Shown: positions 1-6,329 of the stretch, piece after piece
Position numbering within the stretch: the stretch's first letter is position 1
How the letters are laid out: every line of letters begins with the position of its first letter
Assembly (NCBI GenBank): GCA_947447095.1
Contig: CANFIL010000026.1
Location: 1 to 13,870 of the forward strand
Source: Actinomycetota bacterium
GTDB taxonomy: Bacteria; Actinomycetota; Actinomycetes; S36-B12; UBA5976
DNA length: 13,870 nt
Reading direction: 5' to 3'
Translations under genes and position numbers: made by a program
Notes under the pieces: model-generated
What the model saw: the letters and a program-made list of their open reading frames with translations, nothing else
Database searches by the model: none
What the model was told of the DNA's origin: nothing

Positions 1-300
1 CTCAAGCGAATCAGCACGCGCTTGTTCGATCATTTCGGTGAAGCGACCTGAAGCCTTGCGCGTGCTAGATCGTGGTGGAAACATTCCAATCATTCGAATG
101 TAGCCACCCATAGGAATAGCTTTAATTCCATATTCAGTTTCACCACGCACGCGTGACCACACTGTTGGTCCAAAACCAACCATGTATAGCGGTACTCGTA
201 CACCAAACTTCTTGGCCGGAAGCATGTGTCCAACTTCGTGTAAAGCAATCGAACCCAAGAGTCCAATAATGAAGATCAGAACACCGATCACACCGAGCAC
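1..300 (-). CDS. rip1: Site-2 intramembrane metalloprotease (Rip1/RseP family), N-terminal part
   Basis: This is the first 100 codons of a membrane-embedded zinc protease of the M50 family, which in actinobacteria cleaves anti-sigma factors and other single-pass membrane proteins. The gene runs off the left edge of the window. A hydrophobic first membrane segment covers about residues 2-20 and runs straight into the zinc-binding HEVGH motif (His21, Glu22, His25). It is followed by the family-typical stretch KFGVRVPLYMVGFGP and by IPMGGYIRM near residue 62. The start is GTG at 300, because an in-frame TGA lies three codons upstream at 309-307. The GTG shares one base with the TAG stop of dxr (TAGTG), which implies translational coupling. 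The order dxr-rip1 is the usual actinobacterial arrangement. The PDZ domain and second catalytic motif lie outside the window. Confidence 0.93.
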   Translation of the reverse strand, partial: MLGVIGVLIFIIGLLGSIALHEVGHMLPAKKFGVRVPLYMVGFGPTVWSRVRGETEYGIKAIPMGGYIRMIGMFPPRSSTRKASGRFTEMIEQARADSLE

Positions 301-1517
301 TAGGAGTCACCTATCGAGTTAAGTAATTGCCGACTGTATTGTTCTGCCCACGCATGCGCATTCAAAACCTCGTCAATAGTTAACTCGGAGTCACTGACAA
401 ATCCATGTAAAAAGTGATGTTCGACAACTGTGGTCACTAATTCAACTACTCCCAGATACGGAAGGTTTCCTGCCAAGAACTGTTCAACGGCTACCTCGTT
501 GGCCGAGTTGAACACAGCCGGTGCAGTTCCACCAGCTGTGCCTACCTTCTTGGCTAAACCAATTGCCGGGAACGTCACATGATCGACTGGTTCAAATGTC
601 CACGACGTTGAACTTGTCCAATCGCACGGTGTCGTGCTGCCTGCTAAACGATCTGGCCAATTCAGGCCAAGTGCAATTGGCAGATGCATGTCTGGCGGAC
701 TTGCTTGAGCAATGGTCGAGCCATCAACGAACTCGACCATTGAATGGATCACTGATTGCGGGTGCACAACTACATCAATCTGATCCATAGGTATATCGAA
801 AAGAAGGTGGGCTTCAATAATTTCAAGACCCTTGTTCATCAAAGTCGATGAATTGACCGTCACAACCGGGCCCATGGACCACGTTGGGTGATTCAGAGCC
901 ATCTCGGACGTCACTTGCTCTAGATCAGCACGCGTCTTGCCTCGGAAAGGTCCCCCACTTGCCGTGAGAACCAATTTCTTTACTTCGGCGTGAGTTCCAG
1001 AACGCAGAGCTTGCGCTAACGCCGAATGTTCGGAATCAACAGGCACGATTTGTCCAGGCGCTGCGAGCGATGTGACGGCCTTACCGCCGATGACAAGAGA
1101 TTCTTTATTCGCCAGTGCCAGTGTTGTTCCAGCTTTCAGCGCGGCCACTGTCGGCATGAGACCAACGGCGCCAGTGATGCCGTTCAACACGACATCGCAC
1201 GCAAGCGCTGCAACTTCAGAAGCTGCTTGGGGTCCGATGTATAACTTTGGCAACGTGTATTCGCCTTGGCTGTAGCCGTTCTTTTTGGCATGAGCGTATA
1301 GAGCGAGTTGAAGATCTTGAGCAGAACTTGCATGAGCCAAAGCAACATGCTCGACATTAAATTCGATGACTTGTGCAGCAAGGAGCTCGATGTTGCTTCC
1401 ACCCGCGGAAAGCCCAACGATTGAAAAGCGCCCAGGATTTGCCCGAATGATGTCCAACGCTTGCGTGCCAATACTCCCGGTGCTTCCGAGAATGATGACG
1501 CGGCGCTGAACTGACAT
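300..1517 (-). CDS. dxr: 1-deoxy-D-xylulose 5-phosphate reductoisomerase (MEP pathway)
   Basis: This enzyme converts 1-deoxy-D-xylulose 5-phosphate to 2-C-methyl-D-erythritol 4-phosphate with NADPH. It is the committed step of the MEP route to isopentenyl diphosphate, acts in the cytosol, and so feeds the carotenoid genes further along the window. From ATG 1517 the protein has 405 residues, a normal family length. Visible motifs are the NADPH-binding GSTGSIG (11-17), ALANKES (134-140), the metal-ligand segment DSEHSA (161-166), the substrate-binding ASGGPFRGKT (186-195), MNKGLEIIEAH with Glu232 (227-237) and VVHPQSVIH. A GTG directly before the ATG (1520) is an equally possible start; neither has a clear ribosome-binding site. 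The aldehyde dehydrogenase stop is only 6 bases upstream, so the two are probably co-transcribed. The stop overlaps the rip1 start by one base. Confidence 0.97.
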   Translation of the reverse strand: MSVQRRVIILGSTGSIGTQALDIIRANPGRFSIVGLSAGGSNIELLAAQVIEFNVEHVALAHASSAQDLQLALYAHAKKNGYSQGEYTLPKLYIGPQAASEVAALACDVVLNGITGAVGLMPTVAALKAGTTLALANKESLVIGGKAVTSLAAPGQIVPVDSEHSALAQALRSGTHAEVKKLVLTASGGPFRGKTRADLEQVTSEMALNHPTWSMGPVVTVNSSTLMNKGLEIIEAHLLFDIPMDQIDVVVHPQSVIHSMVEFVDGSTIAQASPPDMHLPIALGLNWPDRLAGSTTPCDWTSSTSWTFEPVDHVTFPAIGLAKKVGTAGGTAPAVFNSANEVAVEQFLAGNLPYLGVVELVTTVVEHHFLHGFVSDSELTIDEVLNAHAWAEQYSRQLLNSIGDS

Positions 1518-1523
1518 CACTGA

Positions 1524-2966
1524 TTAGAGATCAAGACCACTGAGCACCATGATGCGCTCGTGAGTCATGTCTTGCATTGCCCAACGCAGACCTTCTTTAC
1601 CAACACCGGAAGCCTTCACGCCGCCGTATGGCATCTGGTCGCTACGGAATGTTGGAACGTCGCCAATGATGACACCGCCAACTTCGAGTTCGCGATGTGC
1701 GCGGAATGCAGTTTGGATGTTGTGCGTGAAGACACCGGCTTGTAGGCCAAATGGTGAGTCGTTGATGACGTCGAAGCCTTCTTGAGTTGAAGCAACACGA
1801 TCGATGATCATCACGGGGCCAAATACTTCATTGCATGACACCTTCGCATCGCGCGGCACGTTAGCAAGCACTGTTGGTGCGTAGTAATTTCCTTCGCGAG
1901 TTCCACCGGTAAGAATTGTGGCGCCATTGGCAACAGCTTCGTTCACCCATTCTTCGACGCGGATTGCAGCGGCTTCATTAATCATTGGGCCAACGATGGT
2001 CTTGTCGTCGTATGGATCTCCATTGACAAGCTTGCTGGCAGCCTCTGCAATCTTTGCGCTCAGTGCGTCATAGATCGAATCGTGAATCAAGATGCGCTGT
2101 ACCGAGATACATGACTGTCCTGCTTGATAGGTGCCAAAAAGTGTGGTGCGCGTAGCGGCCCAGTTGAGGTCCTCTTCGCTATTCCAGTCTTCAAGGACTA
2201 GAGCTGCAGCGTTGCCACCTAGTTCGAGCGTGATGTGCTTGTGCGGAACGGCCTTCTGGATTTCGTAACCGACCTTGTCAGATCCGGTGAATGACACAAC
2301 TGGCATACGTTCATCAGCAACAAGTGCTGGAGCCATGTCGTTGCTCACAGGAAGGATCGACCACGAACCTTCAGGAAGATTGGCTTCGGCCATGATCTCA
2401 CCGAGCAACAGCGCGCTCAGCGGAGTTGATGGCGCTGGCTTGATGATGATCGGTGCGCCAACAGCAAGTGCAGGTGCAATCTTGTGAGCCACCAAGTTGA
2501 TTGGGAAGTTAAAGGGCGAGATGCCAAGAACGACTCCCGTTGGGAAACGACGAATGAGTGCATAGCGGCCGGCGGTAGCAACTTCAGTATCGAGACGCTG
2601 TGCCTCGCCTGAAAAACGACGTGCCTCTTCAGCAGCCCAACGGAACACTGACACAGCGCGGGATGCCTCGCTTCGTGCCCAAATAATTGGCTTGCCATTT
2701 TCGGCCGTAATGAGTTGTGCGATTTCTTCAGTACGTTCCGCGATGCGGTTTGCAATCAATGTCAATGCATCACTGCGCACTCCAGCGCTGGTTGCTTGAA
2801 AAGCCGCACGTGAAGCATGTGCTGCAGCAACTGCCTGCTCCACCTGGTCTGCGGTGGGCACGTAATGCTGCCCCACGAGTGCGCCATCACCTGGATGATG
2901 GACGTCGGCAACAACGTCACTTTGAACGGGTTTTCCAGCTAGCCAAAAAGAATGCACATTTGTCAT
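1524..2966 (-). CDS. NAD(P)-dependent aldehyde dehydrogenase, possible succinate-semialdehyde dehydrogenase
   Basis: This cytosolic ALDH-superfamily enzyme oxidises an aldehyde to the acid. The 480-residue length is normal. Visible signatures are PFNFPINL with the active-site Asn153, the cofactor Lys176 in IIIKPAPS, VSFTGSDKVG (224-233), the general base Glu248 in LELGGN, the nucleophile Cys286 in GQSCISVQR, and NEVFGPV with Glu380. The start is ATG 2966. The open frame continues upstream to 3236, but that extension is antisense to gabT and has no ALDH similarity. A TAGCGT hexamer sits 7 bases before the ATG, consistent with a leaderless transcript. Divergent pairing with gabT suggests the substrate may be succinate semialdehyde or another omega-semialdehyde. 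However, the C-terminal run GVGKEGLRWAMQDMTHERI resembles ALDH subgroups acting on glyceraldehyde-3-phosphate or lactaldehyde, so the substrate is unproven. It probably shares a transcript with dxr. Confidence 0.93.
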   Translation of the reverse strand: MTNVHSFWLAGKPVQSDVVADVHHPGDGALVGQHYVPTADQVEQAVAAAHASRAAFQATSAGVRSDALTLIANRIAERTEEIAQLITAENGKPIIWARSEASRAVSVFRWAAEEARRFSGEAQRLDTEVATAGRYALIRRFPTGVVLGISPFNFPINLVAHKIAPALAVGAPIIIKPAPSTPLSALLLGEIMAEANLPEGSWSILPVSNDMAPALVADERMPVVSFTGSDKVGYEIQKAVPHKHITLELGGNAAALVLEDWNSEEDLNWAATRTTLFGTYQAGQSCISVQRILIHDSIYDALSAKIAEAASKLVNGDPYDDKTIVGPMINEAAAIRVEEWVNEAVANGATILTGGTREGNYYAPTVLANVPRDAKVSCNEVFGPVMIIDRVASTQEGFDVINDSPFGLQAGVFTHNIQTAFRAHRELEVGGVIIGDVPTFRSDQMPYGGVKASGVGKEGLRWAMQDMTHERIMVLSGLDL

Positions 2967-3024
2967 GCCACCTACGCTACGCCCACGTGGCAGTGGGATG
3001 AAAATCAGGACTAACATTGCCTTC
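2967..3024. promoter_or_regulatory. 58-bp divergent promoter region, aldehyde dehydrogenase / gabT
   Basis: The two ATG codons are separated by only 58 bases. On the minus strand TAGCGT (2979-2974) ends 7 bases before the dehydrogenase ATG. On the plus strand TAACAT (3012-3017) ends 7 bases before the gabT ATG. Both match the actinobacterial -10 pattern TAnnnT at the distance expected if transcription begins on the A of ATG, giving leaderless mRNAs. No convincing TTGACA -35 element is seen. A perfect 8-base palindrome CCACGTGG (2983-2990) lies between the hexamers where the -35 region of gabT would be, and could be a shared operator. The promoter calls are inferred from pattern and spacing only. 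Confidence 0.6.
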
Positions 3025-4368
3025 ATGACCGCTGAAAACCTGATTAATGGCATCCCACAAGAACGTCGTCTAGCTACGACTATCCCAGGACCTAAGTCCG
3101 TTGAAATGCAGAAGCGCCGCACCTCCGCTGTAAGCAGTGGCGTTGGCATGACTTTGCCGATCTTCATCGAGCGCGCCGGTGGTGGCGTTGTCGTCGACGT
3201 TGATGGAAACTCAATGATCGACATGGGTTCCGGCATTGCTGTTACAACTGTTGGTAATGCCGCAACTGAAGTTGCTGCTGCAGTTACTGCTCAGGTTGAG
3301 AAGTTCACGCACACATGCTTCATGGTTACCCAATACGAAAGTTACGTTGACGTCTGCGAAGCATTGAACCGCCTCACTCCTGGAGATCACGAGAAGCGTT
3401 CAGCATTGTTCAACACCGGCGCTGAGGCCGTTGAGAATGCCGTGAAGATTGCACGTAACTACACCAAGCGTCAGGCCGTCGTTGTTTTCGAGCACGGTTA
3501 CCACGGTCGCACAAACCTCACCATGGCAATGGCCGGCAAGAATGCGCCTTACAAGCAGGGCTTTGGTCCATTTGCTCCTGAGGTGTACCGAATGCCGCTG
3601 TCGTACCCATATCACGATGGACTTTCAGGACCAGAAGCAGCCAAGCGTGCCATCAGCCGCATTGAGAAGGAACTTGGCGCTGGGAACGTAGCAGCAATTG
3701 TGATTGAGCCAATTCAAGGTGAAGGTGGCTTCATTGTCCCTGCCGAGGGTTTCCTGCCATCACTTGTGAAGTTTGCTAACGACAATGGCATCGTTTTCGT
3801 TGCTGACGAAGTTCAGACTGGCTTCTGCCGCACTGGCAAGTGGTTTGCTAGCGAACACGAAGGCATTGTGCCGGACATGATCACAACCGCAAAGGGTATT
3901 GCCGGTGGTTTGCCACTTGCTGCCGTTACGGGTCGCGCCGAAATCATGGATGCAGTTCATGCTGGCGGACTTGGTGGAACATATGGTGGTAACCCAATCG
4001 CATGTGCTGCTGCAATGGCTTCGATCAACATCATGGAGCAGCAGGACCTCAACGCCAAGGCAGTTCACATTGAATCAGTCATGCTTCCGCGCCTCGAAAA
4101 GATCGCTGCAGACTGCGGTGTAATCGGCAACATTCGTGGCCGTGGTGCAATGATCGCCGTTGAAATCACGAAGCCTGGCACCGACGAGCCTGATGCAGAG
4201 ATGACAAGCAAGGTTGCCAAGTTGTGTCACAACGAAGGCGTACTAGTACTCACCGCTGGAACATACAGCAACGTATTGCGCTTCCTACCTCCACTTGTTA
4301 TGCCAGAACATCTTCTTGATGATGCATTGACAATCATCGAACGTGCATTCAAAGAAGCCACTGCATAA
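3025..4368 (+). CDS. gabT: 4-aminobutyrate-2-oxoglutarate aminotransferase (class III, PLP)
   Basis: This PLP-dependent class III aminotransferase moves the terminal amino group of GABA (or a related omega-amino acid) to 2-oxoglutarate, giving succinate semialdehyde and glutamate. From ATG 3025 it has 447 residues, usual for GabT. Visible elements are the PLP-phosphate segment NTGAEAVENAVKIAR (130-144), FEHGYHGRTN (155-164), Glu228 in VIEPIQGEGG, the PLP-ring Asp261 in DEVQTGFCRTGK, the Schiff-base Lys290 in TTAKGIAGG, and GGTYGGNP (317-324). The start was chosen over the in-frame ATG codons at 2965 and 2998 because the family begins near this point and a TAACAT hexamer ends 7 bases upstream. 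The divergent aldehyde dehydrogenase is the natural partner for the semialdehyde product. The YbaK-like gene follows after 5 bases. GABA specificity is inferred from family resemblance. Confidence 0.94.
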   Translation: MTAENLINGIPQERRLATTIPGPKSVEMQKRRTSAVSSGVGMTLPIFIERAGGGVVVDVDGNSMIDMGSGIAVTTVGNAATEVAAAVTAQVEKFTHTCFMVTQYESYVDVCEALNRLTPGDHEKRSALFNTGAEAVENAVKIARNYTKRQAVVVFEHGYHGRTNLTMAMAGKNAPYKQGFGPFAPEVYRMPLSYPYHDGLSGPEAAKRAISRIEKELGAGNVAAIVIEPIQGEGGFIVPAEGFLPSLVKFANDNGIVFVADEVQTGFCRTGKWFASEHEGIVPDMITTAKGIAGGLPLAAVTGRAEIMDAVHAGGLGGTYGGNPIACAAAMASINIMEQQDLNAKAVHIESVMLPRLEKIAADCGVIGNIRGRGAMIAVEITKPGTDEPDAEMTSKVAKLCHNEGVLVLTAGTYSNVLRFLPPLVMPEHLLDDALTIIERAFKEATA

Positions 4369-4373
4369 GACTC

Positions 4374-4883
4374 ATGAGCCAGACTGAGCATTCAAGTGTG
4401 GCTCGAGTGAAGGCCGTATTCGCGGCCCTTGCAATCGAACCTGAGGTGCGCAAGCTTTCAGACTCAGCGCGTACTGCTGTGGATGCTGCGCAAGCATTGG
4501 ATGTAGAAGTAGGACAAATCGCGTCCTCCATCGTGTTTAGTTATGACCGCGATGGAAGACGCGTTCCTGTTTTAGTTATTACCTCTGGTCGTCACCGCGT
4601 AGACACAGATCTGGTGGCATCATCAACCGGAATTGCAAAACTGCATCGTGTTGATGCCGACTTCGTTCGCGAATGGAGCGGATTTGCCATTGGTGGCGTT
4701 AGTCCTTTGGGCTGGCTTCACAATGAGGTGATTTCTCAACCACTAACTTTTATCGACACTGCATTGGCTGAATACGGCGAAGTGTGGGCAGCTGCAGGAC
4801 ATACACATGTTGTGTACCGAACAACATTCGATGAGTTAGTACACACCACTGGCGGAACACCACTCCACGTGGCTAACGATTAG
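4374..4883 (+). CDS. YbaK/EbsC-family aminoacyl-tRNA deacylase-like protein
   Basis: This 169-residue protein has the YbaK/ProRS-INS fold, whose members hydrolyse mischarged aminoacyl-tRNAs (Cys-tRNA-Pro, Ala-tRNA-Pro and similar) in trans. Family marks are the IASSIVF strand (49-55), PVLVITSGRHRVD (65-77) and the loop AIGGVSPLGW (105-114). At the place where YbaK carries its catalytic lysine this protein appears to have Ser51, which puts it in the divergent actinobacterial subgroup of unassigned substrate rather than with true YbaK. That alignment was made by eye. The gene begins 5 bases after the gabT stop and lacks a clear ribosome-binding site of its own, so it is probably translated from the gabT transcript. 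A functional connection to GABA metabolism is not evident. Confidence 0.85.
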   Translation: MSQTEHSSVARVKAVFAALAIEPEVRKLSDSARTAVDAAQALDVEVGQIASSIVFSYDRDGRRVPVLVITSGRHRVDTDLVASSTGIAKLHRVDADFVREWSGFAIGGVSPLGWLHNEVISQPLTFIDTALAEYGEVWAAAGHTHVVYRTTFDELVHTTGGTPLHVAND

Positions 4884-4913
4884 TTCCTTGCAAGTCATTA
4901 CGTTTTAGCGAAT

Positions 4914-4928
4914 CTCTAGAGTGTACGT
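4914..4928 (+). promoter_or_regulatory. Putative leaderless promoter with palindrome before the CrtI-like gene
   Basis: TAGAGT (4917-4922) matches the -10 pattern TAnnnT and ends 6 bases before ATG 4929, suggesting leaderless transcription of the carotenoid block. It overlaps a perfect 8-base palindrome CTCTAGAG (4914-4921), which could be an operator or a coincidence. No good -35 match is seen at 16-18 bases, and no Shine-Dalgarno sequence precedes the ATG. Confidence 0.5.
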
Positions 4929-6275
4929 ATGGCGCGAGTAATCATCACTGGAGCAAGCACAGGCGCCATGGCCTGTGCAGCTCGTCTAGCGATCAAAGGC
5001 CATGACGTCACAATTCACGAACCTTCTTCAACGTGGGCACCTGACCTGGAACAAATCAGCAATAACGGCTTTGTTTTTGATATCGGGACCAATTTCCTCA
5101 CTTTGCCCGCGGTCTATCGCGATCTCTTCCTCAAGACTGGAGCGAGTCTTGAGGAATCACTTGAATTAATTGAATTGGACATCGCCTACAGATTCCAGTT
5201 CGGTGACGGCACAGTTTTTAGAATGCCAGGCGCTGGCATCGGACGAATTGCCGCTGCACTTGGAAAATCATTCGACACGTCAGCCGATCACCAGTGGAGA
5301 AATTTCATGTCCCGAGCTGGATCGATGTGGTCCGTCATGCGCCAACCCATTATTGAATCGAATGTTCGAGGAGTGCAAAGCATTCGGGCACTCCCACAAA
5401 CATTGCGGAGCATTCGCCAACTCGAATTACATCGAACGCTTCACAGTTTCGCCACTGCATACTTCACAGATCTTCGCCTAGTCCAGATGGCGGAATACTA
5501 CGCAACGAGAACTGGCGCGGATCCACGAAAGACTCCTGCCACCATGGCGACGTACAGTTTCATCGAACAAAACTTCGGAGTCGTTCACATCAGTGGCGGA
5601 ATGCGCAAATTGGCTAGTGCACTCTTTGAGCGCTGTGTTCACTTAGGCGTGAAGTTCGAATTCGATTCTGCAGTTTCCCCTTTCGTGACGAATTCACGTG
5701 TCGAAGGCGTGCGCACTTCTGTCGGCGCTGTGATATCCAGTGACCTTGTTATCGCGGACGGCACTAAAGCCGATAACAATTCTGAATTCATCTTGTTGCT
5801 GTCACTCTCAGGTAAAACGCCAGGCATCGAACACCACAATGTGTGGTTTAACAACTCATCATCAACTGCGACTCAGATCTACGCCTGCGTCCCTGACGAC
5901 GCGAAAATGAGTCCCGACGATGGAGAAGCATGGTGCATCAAAGTGAGCTCAATGCCATCACCTGTGACCCTTGATCGTGATGGGCTAACCAACCACGCAG
6001 GCGATGCATTGGCTGAATACGTATTGGAACAACTTGCTGGTCTTGGATGTGATATTCGCGAACGAATCTTGTGGCAGAAATGCCTCACGCCCACATTCAA
6101 GAAAAGCAATACCTCACCCGCAATGAATGGTCGACTTGCTGCTTTCCGGCAAGAAAGTAATGTGACGAAAATAGATGGCCTGTACAACGTGGGTCAGGAC
6201 ACGCATCCAGGTTCGAGCCTGGCCTTTGTTGCTATCGGCGCCAACATTGTTGCCCAACACATTGGCAGTGCTTAA
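4929..6275 (+). CDS. Divergent CrtI-like FAD/NAD(P)-type oxidoreductase (carotenoid desaturase paralogue)
   Basis: This 448-residue protein is related end to end to phytoene desaturases, including the CrtI encoded at 7398. Its N-terminus, IITGASTGAMACAARLAIKG, aligns with the dinucleotide-binding start of CrtI, and ISNNGFVFDIGTNFLTLP (43-60) aligns with ISDNGFEFDTGPTVLTMP. The C-terminal GLYNVGQDTHPGSSLAF aligns with the CrtI FAD-binding tail. The FAD motifs are eroded. GxGxxG reads G8-A-S10-T-G12-A13, and the GGR motif after the second strand is replaced by APDLEQ. The frame is nonetheless open over its full length, so the gene is maintained. It is about 50 residues shorter than typical CrtI. 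Being first in the plus-strand carotenoid block, it may modify a carotene, partner CrtI, or have lost catalysis. I cannot assign a reaction. Confidence 0.8.
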   Translation: MARVIITGASTGAMACAARLAIKGHDVTIHEPSSTWAPDLEQISNNGFVFDIGTNFLTLPAVYRDLFLKTGASLEESLELIELDIAYRFQFGDGTVFRMPGAGIGRIAAALGKSFDTSADHQWRNFMSRAGSMWSVMRQPIIESNVRGVQSIRALPQTLRSIRQLELHRTLHSFATAYFTDLRLVQMAEYYATRTGADPRKTPATMATYSFIEQNFGVVHISGGMRKLASALFERCVHLGVKFEFDSAVSPFVTNSRVEGVRTSVGAVISSDLVIADGTKADNNSEFILLLSLSGKTPGIEHHNVWFNNSSSTATQIYACVPDDAKMSPDDGEAWCIKVSSMPSPVTLDRDGLTNHAGDALAEYVLEQLAGLGCDIRERILWQKCLTPTFKKSNTSPAMNGRLAAFRQESNVTKIDGLYNVGQDTHPGSSLAFVAIGANIVAQHIGSA

Positions 6276-6300
6276 GACTTCAACGAGGCGCGGAATGCGA

Positions 6301-6329
6301 GACTGCAGTCCAAGCAATAGCCTTGTGGT
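6301..6329 (+). promoter_or_regulatory. Putative leaderless promoter and 10-bp palindrome before crtE
   Basis: TAGCCT (6318-6323) ends 6 bases before GTG 6330, as expected for a -10 element giving a leaderless mRNA. A perfect 10-base palindrome GACTGCAGTC (6301-6310) ends 7 bases upstream of the hexamer, in the spacer or -35 region where a repressor could act. The segment TAGCCTTGTG (6318-6327) recurs exactly before the mannosyltransferase start at 8898-8907. No Shine-Dalgarno sequence is present. Confidence 0.5.

Noticed and set aside
2717..3001. 94-codon plus-strand open frame opposite the start of the aldehyde dehydrogenase gene
   Set aside because: It is antisense to a well-supported coding region and its translation resembles no family.
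2967..3236. Upstream extension of the aldehyde dehydrogenase frame by about 90 codons
   Set aside because: It lies antisense to the gabT coding sequence, has no ALDH-like sequence, and a well-placed -10 hexamer supports ATG 2966.
4884..4928. Intrinsic terminator after the YbaK-like gene
   Set aside because: No GC-rich stem followed by a T-run is present in this 45-base gap; only a short T-tract and an 8-base palindrome are seen.
4929..6275. The CrtI-like gene as a pseudogene
   Set aside because: The frame is uninterrupted for 448 codons and conserved features persist at both ends, so divergence rather than decay is the simpler reading.
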